64,000 nt of DNA, from positions 682,001 through 746,000 of the forward strand of contig NZ_SETE01000002.1 of the NCBI RefSeq assembly GCF_004152935.1. Direction: 5' to 3'. Origin of the DNA: Brumimicrobium glaciale. Its GTDB lineage: Bacteria > Bacteroidota > Bacteroidia > Flavobacteriales_D > Crocinitomicaceae. Below, piece after piece: positions 16,959-25,834 of this stretch (positions within the stretch are counted from its first letter, which is position 1; each line of letters starts with the position of its first letter). Position numbers and translations under genes: made by a program. The notes below the pieces were generated by a model, which saw nothing but the letters and a program-made list of their open reading frames with translations, was not told the origin of the DNA and did no database searches.

Positions 16959-17489
16959 ATGAAAAATTATCTTAGACTCGGGTTACTTTTCCTAGCTGTT
17001 TCACTTTACAGCTGTGGAGGTGGTGGAGAGGCTGAAAGCGCTAAAGAAGAAAAAGTGCTTGTTAATCCAAACAACCCAAATAATCCAAACAAAACGGCAT
17101 CCTCTGATGTAGAAAAAACAGAAGCAGAAGAAGTGCCAGCATCAAAGCGTGTTGATTTAGTTAATAAAGGAGTTGGACCAATAAAAAGTGTTACAATCCC
17201 TGAAACTATCGATCAAGAATTAGCTGCGAAAGGACTTGAGGTATATGAAAAAAACTGTACTGCATGTCATAAACCAAACAAGAAACATATCGGTCCTGCA
17301 CCAAAGGATATTCTTGACCGCAGAACGCCAGAATGGGTAATGAACATGATTATCAATCCTGACATAATGGTTCAAGAAGATGCTTTAGCAAAAGATCTAC
17401 TAATCGAATTTAACGGATCACCAATGTCAAACCAAGGTATATCTGAAGATGATGCTCGTGCCATCTTAGAGTATATCAGGACTTTATAA
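16959..17489 (+). CDS. Lipoprotein cytochrome c, copy 2, nos cluster
   Basis: A 176-aa paralogue of the gene at 15962. It has the same lipobox (AVSLYSCGGG), NPNNPNNPN linker, haem site CTACH (Cys100, Cys103, His104) and axial-Met segment GSPMSNQGI. The linkers differ more than the haem domain. It lies 32 bases upstream of nosZ with no terminator between, so it is cotranscribed with nosZ and is the best candidate for its direct electron donor. Clade II nos clusters typically carry c-type cytochromes. Confidence 0.92.
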   Translation: MKNYLRLGLLFLAVSLYSCGGGGEAESAKEEKVLVNPNNPNNPNKTASSDVEKTEAEEVPASKRVDLVNKGVGPIKSVTIPETIDQELAAKGLEVYEKNCTACHKPNKKHIGPAPKDILDRRTPEWVMNMIINPDIMVQEDALAKDLLIEFNGSPMSNQGISEDDARAILEYIRTL

Positions 17490-17521
17490 ACAAATAAGTA
17501 ATCATTAATAAAAATAGACGT

Positions 17522-19483
17522 ATGAAAATTCTAAAATTAGGAATCGGGTTTCTAACAGCTGCGACGCTGTTAGCAAGCTGTGGAGGTTCCGGAAACAAAA
17601 ACGGTACTGATGGTGCCTTGAATAAAAACAATGCTGAGAAAGTTTATGTAGCACCAGGTGAGCATGATGAATATTATGCCTTTATTTCTGGAGGATACAG
17701 TGGTAACTTACTTGTTTACGGACTGCCATCTGGCCGTATGTTTAAAGAAATCCCAGTATTTAGCCAATTCCCTACAAACGGATATGGTTATTCTGAGGAA
17801 ACAACTCCAATGTTGAATACCTCTTATGGATTTATTCCTTGGGGAGATTCACACCATCCAGACATTTCTCAAACTGAGGGTGTTTTAGATGGAAGATGGG
17901 TTTTCATCAACGAAAACAATACGCCACGTATTGCAAGAATTGATTTAGAGACTTTCGAAACTGTTGAAATCATTGAGGTTCCAAACAGTGCAGGAAATCA
18001 CAGTTCTTCTTTCGTTACTGAAAACACAGAGTATGTTGTTGCAGGAACACGTTTCTCTGTTCCAGTACCACAAAGAGATATGAGCATCAAAGATTACAAA
18101 GGTGAATTTAAAGGAGCTTTGTCTTTCATTGGTGTTGATAAAGAAACAGGTAGCATGGAAATCGACTTCCAACTGTTAATGCCTGGATTCAACTATGATT
18201 TATCTCACCCAGGTCGTGGAAAATCACATGGTTGGTTCTTCTTTACAACTTACAATACTGAGGAAGCAAACTCTCTATTAGAGGTGAATGCATCTCAAAA
18301 TGATAAAGATTTTATTGCAGCAGTAAACTGGAAAGTGATAGAGGAATATGTTAAAAATGGTGGAGGTACAATGATGCCAGCTGAATATGCGCACAACGTA
18401 TATGATCACCATACACATTCTGCTACTTCAACAATGAAAAAAGAAGTTCGTGTAGTTAATCCTTCTGAAGTTCCTGGAGCTGTTTATTTCTTACCTACTC
18501 CAAAATCACCACACGGTTGTGACGTTTCACCAGATGGTGAGTACATCGTTGGAAATGGTAAATTATCTACTGACTTAACTGTTCACTCATTTACTAAAAT
18601 GATTGATGCAATTGAAAACAAGAAATTTGATGGAGAAGCTTATGGTATTCCAATCTTAAACTTTGATGATATCCACGCTGGATCAGTTGAAAAAGCAGGT
18701 CTTGGCCCACTTCACACTGAATTTGACGACAAAGGTAATGCATACACAACTTTCTTCATCTCTTCTGAGGTAGTGAAATGGAAATTAGGAACTTGGGAAG
18801 TAATCGATAGAAAACCAACTTATTATTCTGTTGGTCACTTAACTATCCCTGGAGGAAACTCAAGAGAACCAACTGGGAAATACATGTTTGCAATGAACAA
18901 AATTACAAAAGACCGCTACTTACCAGTTGGTCCAGAGTTAGAACACTCAGCACAATTGTATGATATCTCAGGTGAAAAAATGGAACTAATTTTAGATTTC
19001 CCAACTCACGGTGAACCTCATTATGCTGCTGCAATTAAAGCAGATGTGATCAAAGGCAATGCAAAACAAATCTATGAATTAGATGAAAACAAGCACAACC
19101 ATGCTGTTAAATCTGAAAAAGATACACGTGTTGAAAGAAAAGGAAATGAAGTACATATCTATATGTCGACTATCCGTAGTCACTTCTCTCCAGACAACAT
19201 TGAAGGAATTAAAGTAGGTGACAAGGTATTCTTCCACGTTACTAACTTAGAGCAAGACTTTGATGTTCCTCACGGATTTGCAATGATTGGTCAAAACTCT
19301 GCTGAGCTATTGATCATGCCAGGACAAACTAGAACAAGTATCTGGTATCCTAAAAAAGTGGGGGTTTGGCCATTCTACTGTACAGATTTCTGTTCAGCGC
19401 TTCACCAAGAGATGCAAGGTTATATCCGCGTTTCTCCAACAGATTCTGACATTGAATTGTCTTGGTCTTTAGGTGATGACTAA
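17522..19483 (+). CDS. nosZ: Nitrous oxide reductase NosZ, clade II (Sec-type), lipobox
   Basis: NosZ reduces N2O to N2 in the periplasm, the last step of denitrification. The 653-aa protein has a Sec signal without twin arginine, which marks clade II; it ends in LLASCGGSG, a lipobox, so this NosZ is probably lipid-anchored. CuZ region motifs are DSHHPDISQTEG (~109), SPHGCDVSPDGEYIVGNGKLS-type segment (~330), GPLHTEF and GEPHYA. The C-terminal CuA cupredoxin domain has CTDFCSALHQEM with Cys620, Cys624, His628 and Met631. All key ligands look intact. Confidence 0.98.
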   Translation: MKILKLGIGFLTAATLLASCGGSGNKNGTDGALNKNNAEKVYVAPGEHDEYYAFISGGYSGNLLVYGLPSGRMFKEIPVFSQFPTNGYGYSEETTPMLNTSYGFIPWGDSHHPDISQTEGVLDGRWVFINENNTPRIARIDLETFETVEIIEVPNSAGNHSSSFVTENTEYVVAGTRFSVPVPQRDMSIKDYKGEFKGALSFIGVDKETGSMEIDFQLLMPGFNYDLSHPGRGKSHGWFFFTTYNTEEANSLLEVNASQNDKDFIAAVNWKVIEEYVKNGGGTMMPAEYAHNVYDHHTHSATSTMKKEVRVVNPSEVPGAVYFLPTPKSPHGCDVSPDGEYIVGNGKLSTDLTVHSFTKMIDAIENKKFDGEAYGIPILNFDDIHAGSVEKAGLGPLHTEFDDKGNAYTTFFISSEVVKWKLGTWEVIDRKPTYYSVGHLTIPGGNSREPTGKYMFAMNKITKDRYLPVGPELEHSAQLYDISGEKMELILDFPTHGEPHYAAAIKADVIKGNAKQIYELDENKHNHAVKSEKDTRVERKGNEVHIYMSTIRSHFSPDNIEGIKVGDKVFFHVTNLEQDFDVPHGFAMIGQNSAELLIMPGQTRTSIWYPKKVGVWPFYCTDFCSALHQEMQGYIRVSPTDSDIELSWSLGDD

Positions 19484-19548
19484 ACAAGTAGAAAACCAAA
19501 TCTACTCAAATCAAAAAAGGTAAATTTTAGTTTACAATTAGATATAAG

Positions 19549-19586
19549 AAAAGGATGAGCAACATTAAAAAGCTCATCCTTTTTCA
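19549..19586 (+). terminator. Hairpin terminator or attenuator between nosZ and the next gene
   Basis: AAAAGGATGAGC pairs with GCTCATCCTTTTT, followed by few further Ts. It ends 16 bases before the next start codon. It may lower expression of the accessory genes relative to nosZ rather than stop transcription, since I see no promoter after it. Confidence 0.8.
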
Positions 19587-19601
19587 TAAAAAATAAGTGT
19601 T

Positions 19602-20216
19602 ATGAAATTAGCAAGTACAATAATGATAATTGGTTCCGCATTACTTTTTGGGTTGTTCCTCTTCCCATTATGGCATGTTGAATTACAAGCTCCTCAATAT
19701 CCTCAAGGATTAGGGATGCACATTAACATAGACGGAATCGTTGGATATACGAAACACGATGTTCATAATATTGATGGATTAAACCATTATATAGGAATGA
19801 AAACGTTGCCAACAAAAGAAGAGATGTGGGAATTTACGGTATTCCCAATAGTAGTTGGTGGTATGGCTATACTAGGAATTATTATTGGCTTTTTCGGATT
19901 CTTTAAAAACTCAGCTTATAAATGGTTTATGGGTTGGTTCGTTTTAATGACGGTTTTAGGAGTCATGGGAATGTTTGACTTTAACGCATGGATGACTGAT
20001 TACGGAACAAATCTTGACCCAAAAGCCATCTTGCAAATGACAGATGATGCTGGAAATCCACTGAGTTACAAACCACCATTATTGGGTTCAAAAGACATTT
20101 TAAATTTTACAGCGGATTCATTTCCTTCTTTGGGAGGAATTCTATTAGGTATAGGAATGTTGTTGACTTTCATTTCCTTTCTTGTAGGAAAAAAATTCAA
20201 CGCAAAGAAGGCTTAG
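19602..20216 (+). CDS. nos-cluster membrane protein, unknown
   Basis: The 204-aa protein has four likely transmembrane helices: one at the N-terminus, two around residues 85-135 and one at the C-terminus. After helix one is the phrase FPLWHVELQAPQYPQGLGMHI; the APQYPxGL motif is, as I recall, conserved in proteins of this kind. The position directly after nosZ and before nosL matches Bacteroidetes clade II nos clusters. Its role is unproven; anchoring or maturation of NosZ is a guess. NosB of Wolinella occupies a similar place but I cannot show homology. Confidence 0.75.
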   Translation: MKLASTIMIIGSALLFGLFLFPLWHVELQAPQYPQGLGMHINIDGIVGYTKHDVHNIDGLNHYIGMKTLPTKEEMWEFTVFPIVVGGMAILGIIIGFFGFFKNSAYKWFMGWFVLMTVLGVMGMFDFNAWMTDYGTNLDPKAILQMTDDAGNPLSYKPPLLGSKDILNFTADSFPSLGGILLGIGMLLTFISFLVGKKFNAKKA

Positions 20217-20243
20217 TTTCATAAATTAGAAAAAGTATATAAA

Positions 20244-20678
20244 ATGAAAAAGTTAATTCTATTTGTTCTATTATTGGGCTTGTTTGTAGGTTGTAGCATC
20301 GAAGCAAAGCCTATTACTTATGGCGCTGATGCATGTGATTTTTGTAAAATGAGTATTGTTGATCAAATTCACGGTGCTGAAATCGTTACTGATAAAGGAA
20401 AAGTCTACAAGTTTGACGCAGTAGAATGTCTGATTGACTATAAAAATGAAATGAGTAAGGAACAGCCTATGTTGTTCCTTACCAATCATTATCACACACC
20501 CAAAGAATTAATATCCGCAGAGGGAGCTACTTTTATAATTAGCGAAAAACTGCCTAGTCCAATGGGTGAATTCATCACAGCTTTCGCAAGTAAAACAGCC
20601 GCAGAAGAAGCGCAAAAAGAACTAGAAGGAAAGCTGTACACTTGGGAGGAGTTAGTTCAGCAGCAAAGCAATAAATAA
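20244..20678 (+). CDS. nosL: NosL, copper chaperone lipoprotein
   Basis: NosL binds Cu(I) and supplies copper for the CuZ centre of NosZ. The 144-aa protein has a lipobox (GLFVGC, Cys17). The copper motif CDFCKM falls at residues 31-36, and the family phrase FDAVECLIDY follows. It lies 27 bases after the membrane protein gene, and nosD begins right at its stop. Confidence 0.95.
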   Translation: MKKLILFVLLLGLFVGCSIEAKPITYGADACDFCKMSIVDQIHGAEIVTDKGKVYKFDAVECLIDYKNEMSKEQPMLFLTNHYHTPKELISAEGATFIISEKLPSPMGEFITAFASKTAAEEAQKELEGKLYTWEELVQQQSNK

Positions 20679-21923
20679 ATGACAAAAGCAGCTCTATTTC
20701 GTTTTCTATTCATTGTGTTTATATCTTTTAGTTTCTCTAATGGATTCGCACAAATAGAAGTGTGTAAAACTTGTCCTATTAAAACAATTAAAGAGGGAAT
20801 TAAACAAGCTAAACCACATCAAAAAATTATTGTTAAAGAAGGTGTGTATAAGGAATACATGCTTATCATTGACAAACCATTAACATTAATCACTAAAGAA
20901 AAAGCAACTATCGATGGTGAAAACAAAGGAGATATTATTCAAATTTTCGCTGATAGTGTAACAATAGATGGTTTTCATATCATTCATGTTGGATCTAGTC
21001 ACACAACAGATTATTCAGCAATTCGAGTAGATAGATCTTCTCATTTTTTAATCCAGAATTTAGAATTAAGAAAGATTTTCTTTGGCATTATGCTAGCAAA
21101 ATCTAAATACGGAACCATTAGAAACATTAAGGTCTTTGGTGATGCCGTACAACAACATAACTCAGGAAATGCTATTCACTTATGGCATTCAAACCATGTT
21201 TTAATCGACAACAATACACTCATCAAATCTAGAGATGGAATTTATTTAGAATTTTCAGACGACTGTGTTATTTCTAATAATATAAGTAGAGAAAATATTC
21301 GTTATGGACTTCACTTTATGTTTTCAAATAGAGATGAATACAGAAACAACACTTTTGAAAACAACGGCGCTGGTGTTGCAGTAATGTTTTCCAAGAAAAT
21401 TAAAATGATCGACAACCATTTTCAGTACAATTGGGGATCGGCCTCTTATGGGTTATTACTTAAAGAAATCAATGATGCTGAAATTATTGGAAATACTTTC
21501 GAACAAAATACTATCGGAATAAACGTAGAAGGTACTAATCGAATTAATTATAAAAACAACACTTTCAAAAGAAATGGTTGGGCGATAAAAGTGAATGGTG
21601 CATGTTATGAAAATGTTTTTACACATAACAACTTCTTATACAACTCATTCGATGTGAGTTACAACAGCAGAATAAACAACAACACATTCAACGAAAATTT
21701 TTGGAGTGGTTACACAGGATATGATTTAGATAAAAATGGTTTTGGAGATATTCCTTACCGTCCTGTCAAACTTTTTAGCTACGTTGTTAACCGCACACCC
21801 AATACAATTATCTTAATGCGAAGCTTATTCGTAGATATTATAGATTTCTCGGAAAGCGTATCTCCGGCCTTTACTCCTGATAACTTGATGGATGAAAGAC
21901 CATTAATGAAGCAAGTGAAATGA
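20679..21923 (+). CDS. nosD: NosD, periplasmic copper-site assembly protein
   Basis: NosD works with the NosFY transporter in building the CuZ site, accepting copper from NosL in the current model. The 414-aa protein has a signal peptide (LFIVFISFSFSNGFA) and parallel beta-helix repeats throughout (NNTLIKSRDGIYLEFSDDC, NNTFENNGAGVAVMFS, GNTFEQNTIGINVEG). The ATG directly follows the nosL stop and its own stop overlaps nosF by four bases (ATGA), so expression is translationally coupled. Confidence 0.95.
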   Translation: MTKAALFRFLFIVFISFSFSNGFAQIEVCKTCPIKTIKEGIKQAKPHQKIIVKEGVYKEYMLIIDKPLTLITKEKATIDGENKGDIIQIFADSVTIDGFHIIHVGSSHTTDYSAIRVDRSSHFLIQNLELRKIFFGIMLAKSKYGTIRNIKVFGDAVQQHNSGNAIHLWHSNHVLIDNNTLIKSRDGIYLEFSDDCVISNNISRENIRYGLHFMFSNRDEYRNNTFENNGAGVAVMFSKKIKMIDNHFQYNWGSASYGLLLKEINDAEIIGNTFEQNTIGINVEGTNRINYKNNTFKRNGWAIKVNGACYENVFTHNNFLYNSFDVSYNSRINNNTFNENFWSGYTGYDLDKNGFGDIPYRPVKLFSYVVNRTPNTIILMRSLFVDIIDFSESVSPAFTPDNLMDERPLMKQVK

Positions 21924-22627
21924 TTAAAATAGAGAACTTACATAAAAAATACGGGAAGAATAAAATTCTTACTGGAGTTGATTTAGAGATTCCGGAGAAA
22001 GGTATATTCGCTATTCTAGGACCCAACGGATCTGGAAAAACCACAATGATAAAATCTATTTTGGGAATGGTTGTTCCTGAAAAGGGAAAGATTTTTATTG
22101 ATGGAAAAGCGACTCACCCGAATGGTTTATACCGTAAAGACCTTGATTATTTACCTCAAATCGCAAATTTCCCAGGAAATCTTGGCGTAAAGGAGTTAAT
22201 CAAGATGATTAAAGATTTACGTGGAACAAAAGCCAATGAGGAGGAACTAATTCAACTTTTTGGATTAACTCCTTATTTAGATAAAAAGCTCAGCAACCTT
22301 TCTGGTGGAACAAAACAGAAAGTAAATCTCGTTTTAGCATTTATGTTTGATAGTCCAATTATAATTTTGGATGAACCAACATCTGGATTAGATCCTGTGG
22401 CTATGCTAAATCTAAAACGACTTATTGCGAAAGAGAAAGCAAAAGGAAAAACGATTCTAGTCACTTCTCATATCATGAGTTTTGTTGAAGAAATTTCAGA
22501 TGAGATTGTTTTCCTTTTAGAAGGTAAAATCTATTTTAAAGGAACAATTCAGGAATTGAGAGAGAAAACGGGTGAGGTAGATTTAGAACACGCAATTGCT
22601 AACATTTTAACAGAAAACAATGCTTAA
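21920..22627 (+). CDS. nosF: NosF, ABC transporter ATPase
   Basis: This is the ATPase of the NosDFY complex. The 235-aa protein has Walker A GPNGSGKT (residues 34-41), signature LSGGTKQKV, Walker B IIILDEPTSGLDP and the H-loop SHIM. It overlaps nosD by four bases and nosY by eight, consistent with tight co-expression. Confidence 0.96.
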   Translation: MIKIENLHKKYGKNKILTGVDLEIPEKGIFAILGPNGSGKTTMIKSILGMVVPEKGKIFIDGKATHPNGLYRKDLDYLPQIANFPGNLGVKELIKMIKDLRGTKANEEELIQLFGLTPYLDKKLSNLSGGTKQKVNLVLAFMFDSPIIILDEPTSGLDPVAMLNLKRLIAKEKAKGKTILVTSHIMSFVEEISDEIVFLLEGKIYFKGTIQELREKTGEVDLEHAIANILTENNA

Positions 22628-23402
22628 AATACTCAAATATAGTTTTTACGATTTAATCAGAAGTAGATGGAGTTATGTTTATCTCGCGTTCTATCTTCTA
22701 TTGGGATTCGTATTGCTTTTCTTAAATAATGACCTCAGTAAAGCTGTCATTACTTTAATGAACGTAATTATTATTTTGGTTCCATTAATCGGAACAATAT
22801 TCGGGGTCATGTATTATTACAACTCCAAAGAGTTCACCGAGCTCCTCCTCGCCCAACCCATCAAGCGTTCGTCCATTTTCATCGGACAATATTTAGGTGT
22901 GGCATTATCACTTGTGATGAGCCTCGTTTTAGGGTTAGGAATCCCCTTTGTCCTTTACGGATTGTTTGAATCTTCCGCAATTTGGGATTTCTCTTTGCTG
23001 CTGGTTACTGGAGCAATGCTAACATTAATTTTTACGGCATTGGCATTTAATATAGCATTGTACAATGAAAACAAAATCAAAGGATTCAGTTATGCAATCT
23101 TATTATGGCTTTTCCTCGCTGTAATTTATGATGGATTATTTTTACTTTCATTAATTATATTTGAAACATATCCATTAGACAAATTTACATTGATAGCCAC
23201 GGTTTTCAATCCTATAGATTTATCGAGAATATTGATTCTATTAAAACTAGACATCTCTGCATTACTTGGATACACAGGAGCAATTTTTAACCAATTTTTC
23301 GGAACAAGTTTAGGACTAATGTCTGCTTTGGGAATGTTAACGTTATGGGTTATATTACCCGTTTGGAACATTAAACGAAAAGCACAGAAAAAAGATTTTT
23401 AG
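22620..23402 (+). CDS. nosY: NosY, ABC transporter permease
   Basis: This is the membrane subunit that pairs with NosF. The 260-aa protein has six predicted helices and the ABC-2 permease pattern (MYYYNSKEFTELLLAQPIKRSSIFIGQYLGV), which is typical of NosY. It overlaps nosF by eight bases and ends six bases before the next gene. Confidence 0.94.
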   Translation: MLKILKYSFYDLIRSRWSYVYLAFYLLLGFVLLFLNNDLSKAVITLMNVIIILVPLIGTIFGVMYYYNSKEFTELLLAQPIKRSSIFIGQYLGVALSLVMSLVLGLGIPFVLYGLFESSAIWDFSLLLVTGAMLTLIFTALAFNIALYNENKIKGFSYAILLWLFLAVIYDGLFLLSLIIFETYPLDKFTLIATVFNPIDLSRILILLKLDISALLGYTGAIFNQFFGTSLGLMSALGMLTLWVILPVWNIKRKAQKKDF

Positions 23403-23408
23403 TGATAA

Positions 23409-24626
23409 ATGATACAATTTAGGAAACATGCAATAATAGCCCTTATCTTCTTTCTAGCGGCAGCTACTTTAGGATTACTATTGCGTTATTTTGCTGTTTC
23501 TTCAATCGAATTCGAATACAGATATGTCGTTCACGCGCATTCACATGTAGCACTTTTAGGTTGGGTATACTTTGCATTGATCACTTTAATTGGTCACTAT
23601 TTTCTAAAAGATGCTATACCAAAGAAAATCTACAATAGTATCTTTGGTTTTACAATGATTACTGTTGTTGGAATGATGGTGACTTTTCCTTTTACGGGTT
23701 ATGCCCTATTCTCCATCATCTTCTCAACGTTGTTTTTATTTGCGAGTTACTTCTATGCTTGGGCATTTTTTAAGTTTACACCAAAAGGACAAAAGAATTC
23801 TCCAGCCTACAAAACCGTAAAATATGCTGTGATTTATTTACTCATTTCAAGCATTGGACCATGGACAATTGGCGGTGTAATGGCAACTTTAGGCCCTGAA
23901 TCATTATGGTACCGAACTTCAATCTACTTTTACCTCCATTTTCAATACAATGCTTGGATGATTTTAGGAGTTATTGGAATATTCTTAAAAGTACTAGAAA
24001 ATCATGACATTAGAATTGATAAAACACTGTTTAAACGATTTTTAATCACCTTTAATTCTGGAGTGATTCTTACCTTTTTCATTTCAATTCTTTTTACTGA
24101 ACCACACATTTCTGCTTATGTCTTATCTGTTATTGGATCAATGATTCAATTGGCTGCTTTGCTCCTTCTGTTAAAATTTATTCGTACTTACTACAGAGAT
24201 ATAGGTCTTGTTTTCGGGAAAATTGGATGGCAATTAATGCGTTGGTCTTTCTTTTTGTTATTGATAAAAATGTTGATGCAATTATTGGGATCATTTCAAT
24301 ACACAGCTGATTTAATCACCAACAATACCTATTTAACCATTGGATTCTTGCATTGGGTATTCCTTGGTGTTGTCACCATGGGATTATTGGCATTGCTTCA
24401 AAAAGCAGAACTCATTCGCTTAAATCCTATAAATATTCGCTTGTATGTTATAGGTTTTGCACTCACTGAATTAGTTATTTTCTACAAACCAGCCGAACAA
24501 ATTTTAGGATTCCCCTATTTACCACAATACGATTGGTTACTCTTTGTAGCAAGTATATTAATGGTGATTGGGATTACCTCTATTCTGATTTTTCAGATGG
24601 GTAAAAATTCAAAAGATCGAAGTTAG
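23409..24626 (+). CDS. Polytopic membrane protein, haem-copper-oxidase-subunit-I-like, nos operon end
   Basis: The 405-aa protein has about 12 hydrophobic helices. Helix two contains VVHAHSHVALLGWVYFALITL, reminiscent of the His-bearing helix two of CcoN/NorB-type subunits, and later WFxHFQYNAWMILG-type and GFLHWVFLGVVTMG segments also carry His. It could bind haem, but it lacks the obvious remaining ligand set and is shorter than NorB. It begins six bases after nosY, so it belongs to the nos operon. A link to quinol oxidation or NO/N2O handling is inference only. Confidence 0.7.
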   Translation: MIQFRKHAIIALIFFLAAATLGLLLRYFAVSSIEFEYRYVVHAHSHVALLGWVYFALITLIGHYFLKDAIPKKIYNSIFGFTMITVVGMMVTFPFTGYALFSIIFSTLFLFASYFYAWAFFKFTPKGQKNSPAYKTVKYAVIYLLISSIGPWTIGGVMATLGPESLWYRTSIYFYLHFQYNAWMILGVIGIFLKVLENHDIRIDKTLFKRFLITFNSGVILTFFISILFTEPHISAYVLSVIGSMIQLAALLLLLKFIRTYYRDIGLVFGKIGWQLMRWSFFLLLIKMLMQLLGSFQYTADLITNNTYLTIGFLHWVFLGVVTMGLLALLQKAELIRLNPINIRLYVIGFALTELVIFYKPAEQILGFPYLPQYDWLLFVASILMVIGITSILIFQMGKNSKDRS

Positions 24627-24724
24627 AGTTTTAGTAATTTAAGCTAATTCTGGAAGGAAGCGATGATTCGATCATTCCCAAGAATTATCGGTACAATTTT
24701 TCATACTCATTCTGGTGTTCAACC

Positions 24725-25834
24725 TCATTTTCTTTCTCTTTCTCTTTCTCTTTCTGTCACCCGTCCTTTCCAAGCCGGCTTATAAAATACTGCCAAAATC
24801 CCCACGACCAAGAACAAAACAGGATAAATCACTTGGAAAAATGGCAACATCAATACATTCTTTGAATCTCTCAATTTTTGAGCATAATTCAAATAAACCA
24901 ATGCGTCAATCAATAATCTAATTAAAAAAATGCTGCCAAAAACCAACCAACCTCCTGAGATTGCAGCTAACAATAATGCTGCAAATCCACCAATAAAATA
25001 GATAAAAACAAATAATCCAATCAAAGAATCAATCCAATCCATATTGAATTTACTTTTACTTAACCAACGCACCCTTTGATCAAAATAAGCTTTCAACGAC
25101 TTTGGGGCATCTGTTTCAACACTATTTCGATATGCATTACTGATATAAATTGGAAGACTGTTCTTTCTGAATTCTTTTAAAAGAAAATAATCATCTCCGG
25201 ATGCTAAATGTTGATGAGATTTTAATTGTTCTTTATAATCTATAGATTTAGAATCAAAGATAAGGTTTGCTCCACTAATAGAAATTGGCCAGATAGAAGA
25301 AAATAAAAAATTAAAAGCATTAAAAAATGAATATTCTGTGCTGAATAATTTACCGAGAAACCCTTTTCCTTTCATTACTACAGGCAGCGATGAAAGACCT
25401 TCAGCATATAATGACGAAAAGGATTGAAAATAATCTTCGTTCAAAACAACATCTGCATCTAATGTTAAAATGAATCTTGAATTAGCTTTTTCAATTCCAT
25501 AATTTAAAGCAGCTTTCTTTCCTGATTGATTGAGTGGCAATGAAAACAGAAATCCAATATTATGTTCTTCTATAAATGAATGAATAATTGCTTCAGATTT
25601 ATCATTAGAATGATCATTTACAAACAGAACTTCGTTGGGGATATGTTGCTGTTTTAAAATTGAAGCTAATAATTGAGGCAAATTTTGTTCTTCATTTCTA
25701 AAAGGAATAACAACTGATATTTTAGATAATTCTATTCCTTCTAACTTTGGTTTTCTAATCCCTAAGGAAAAGAACTTTATTCCTGTAAATAACAAGAAAC
25801 TGAAAAGCAGAAACAGTAGATAAAACTCAGGCAT
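24725..25834 (-). CDS. Family 2 glycosyltransferase, membrane-bound
   Basis: The 369-aa protein has a GT-A domain: VVIPFRNEEQNLPQLL, VNDHSNDKS, the DxD motif in LTLDADVVL, SGDDYFLL and the QxxRW motif in QRVRWLSKS. One N-terminal and three C-terminal transmembrane helices flank it. It adds sugars processively or to lipid carriers, but the acceptor is unknown. The last residues are an RE dipeptide repeat coded by a hexanucleotide microsatellite at 24731-24754. It overlaps the upstream flippase-like gene by eight bases. Confidence 0.85.
   Translation of the reverse strand: MPEFYLLFLLFSFLLFTGIKFFSLGIRKPKLEGIELSKISVVIPFRNEEQNLPQLLASILKQQHIPNEVLFVNDHSNDKSEAIIHSFIEEHNIGFLFSLPLNQSGKKAALNYGIEKANSRFILTLDADVVLNEDYFQSFSSLYAEGLSSLPVVMKGKGFLGKLFSTEYSFFNAFNFLFSSIWPISISGANLIFDSKSIDYKEQLKSHQHLASGDDYFLLKEFRKNSLPIYISNAYRNSVETDAPKSLKAYFDQRVRWLSKSKFNMDWIDSLIGLFVFIYFIGGFAALLLAAISGGWLVFGSIFLIRLLIDALVYLNYAQKLRDSKNVLMLPFFQVIYPVLFLVVGILAVFYKPAWKGRVTERERERERK
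24731..24754. repeat. (TCTTTC)4 microsatellite in the glycosyltransferase 3' end
   Basis: Four perfect copies of TCTTTC encode an Arg-Glu repeat in the C-terminal tail on the reverse strand. Because the unit is six bases, changes in copy number keep the reading frame. Confidence 0.85.

Noticed and set aside
24715-24921. Forward ORF over the microsatellite
   Set aside because: It is antisense to the glycosyltransferase and made by the TCTTTC repeat.
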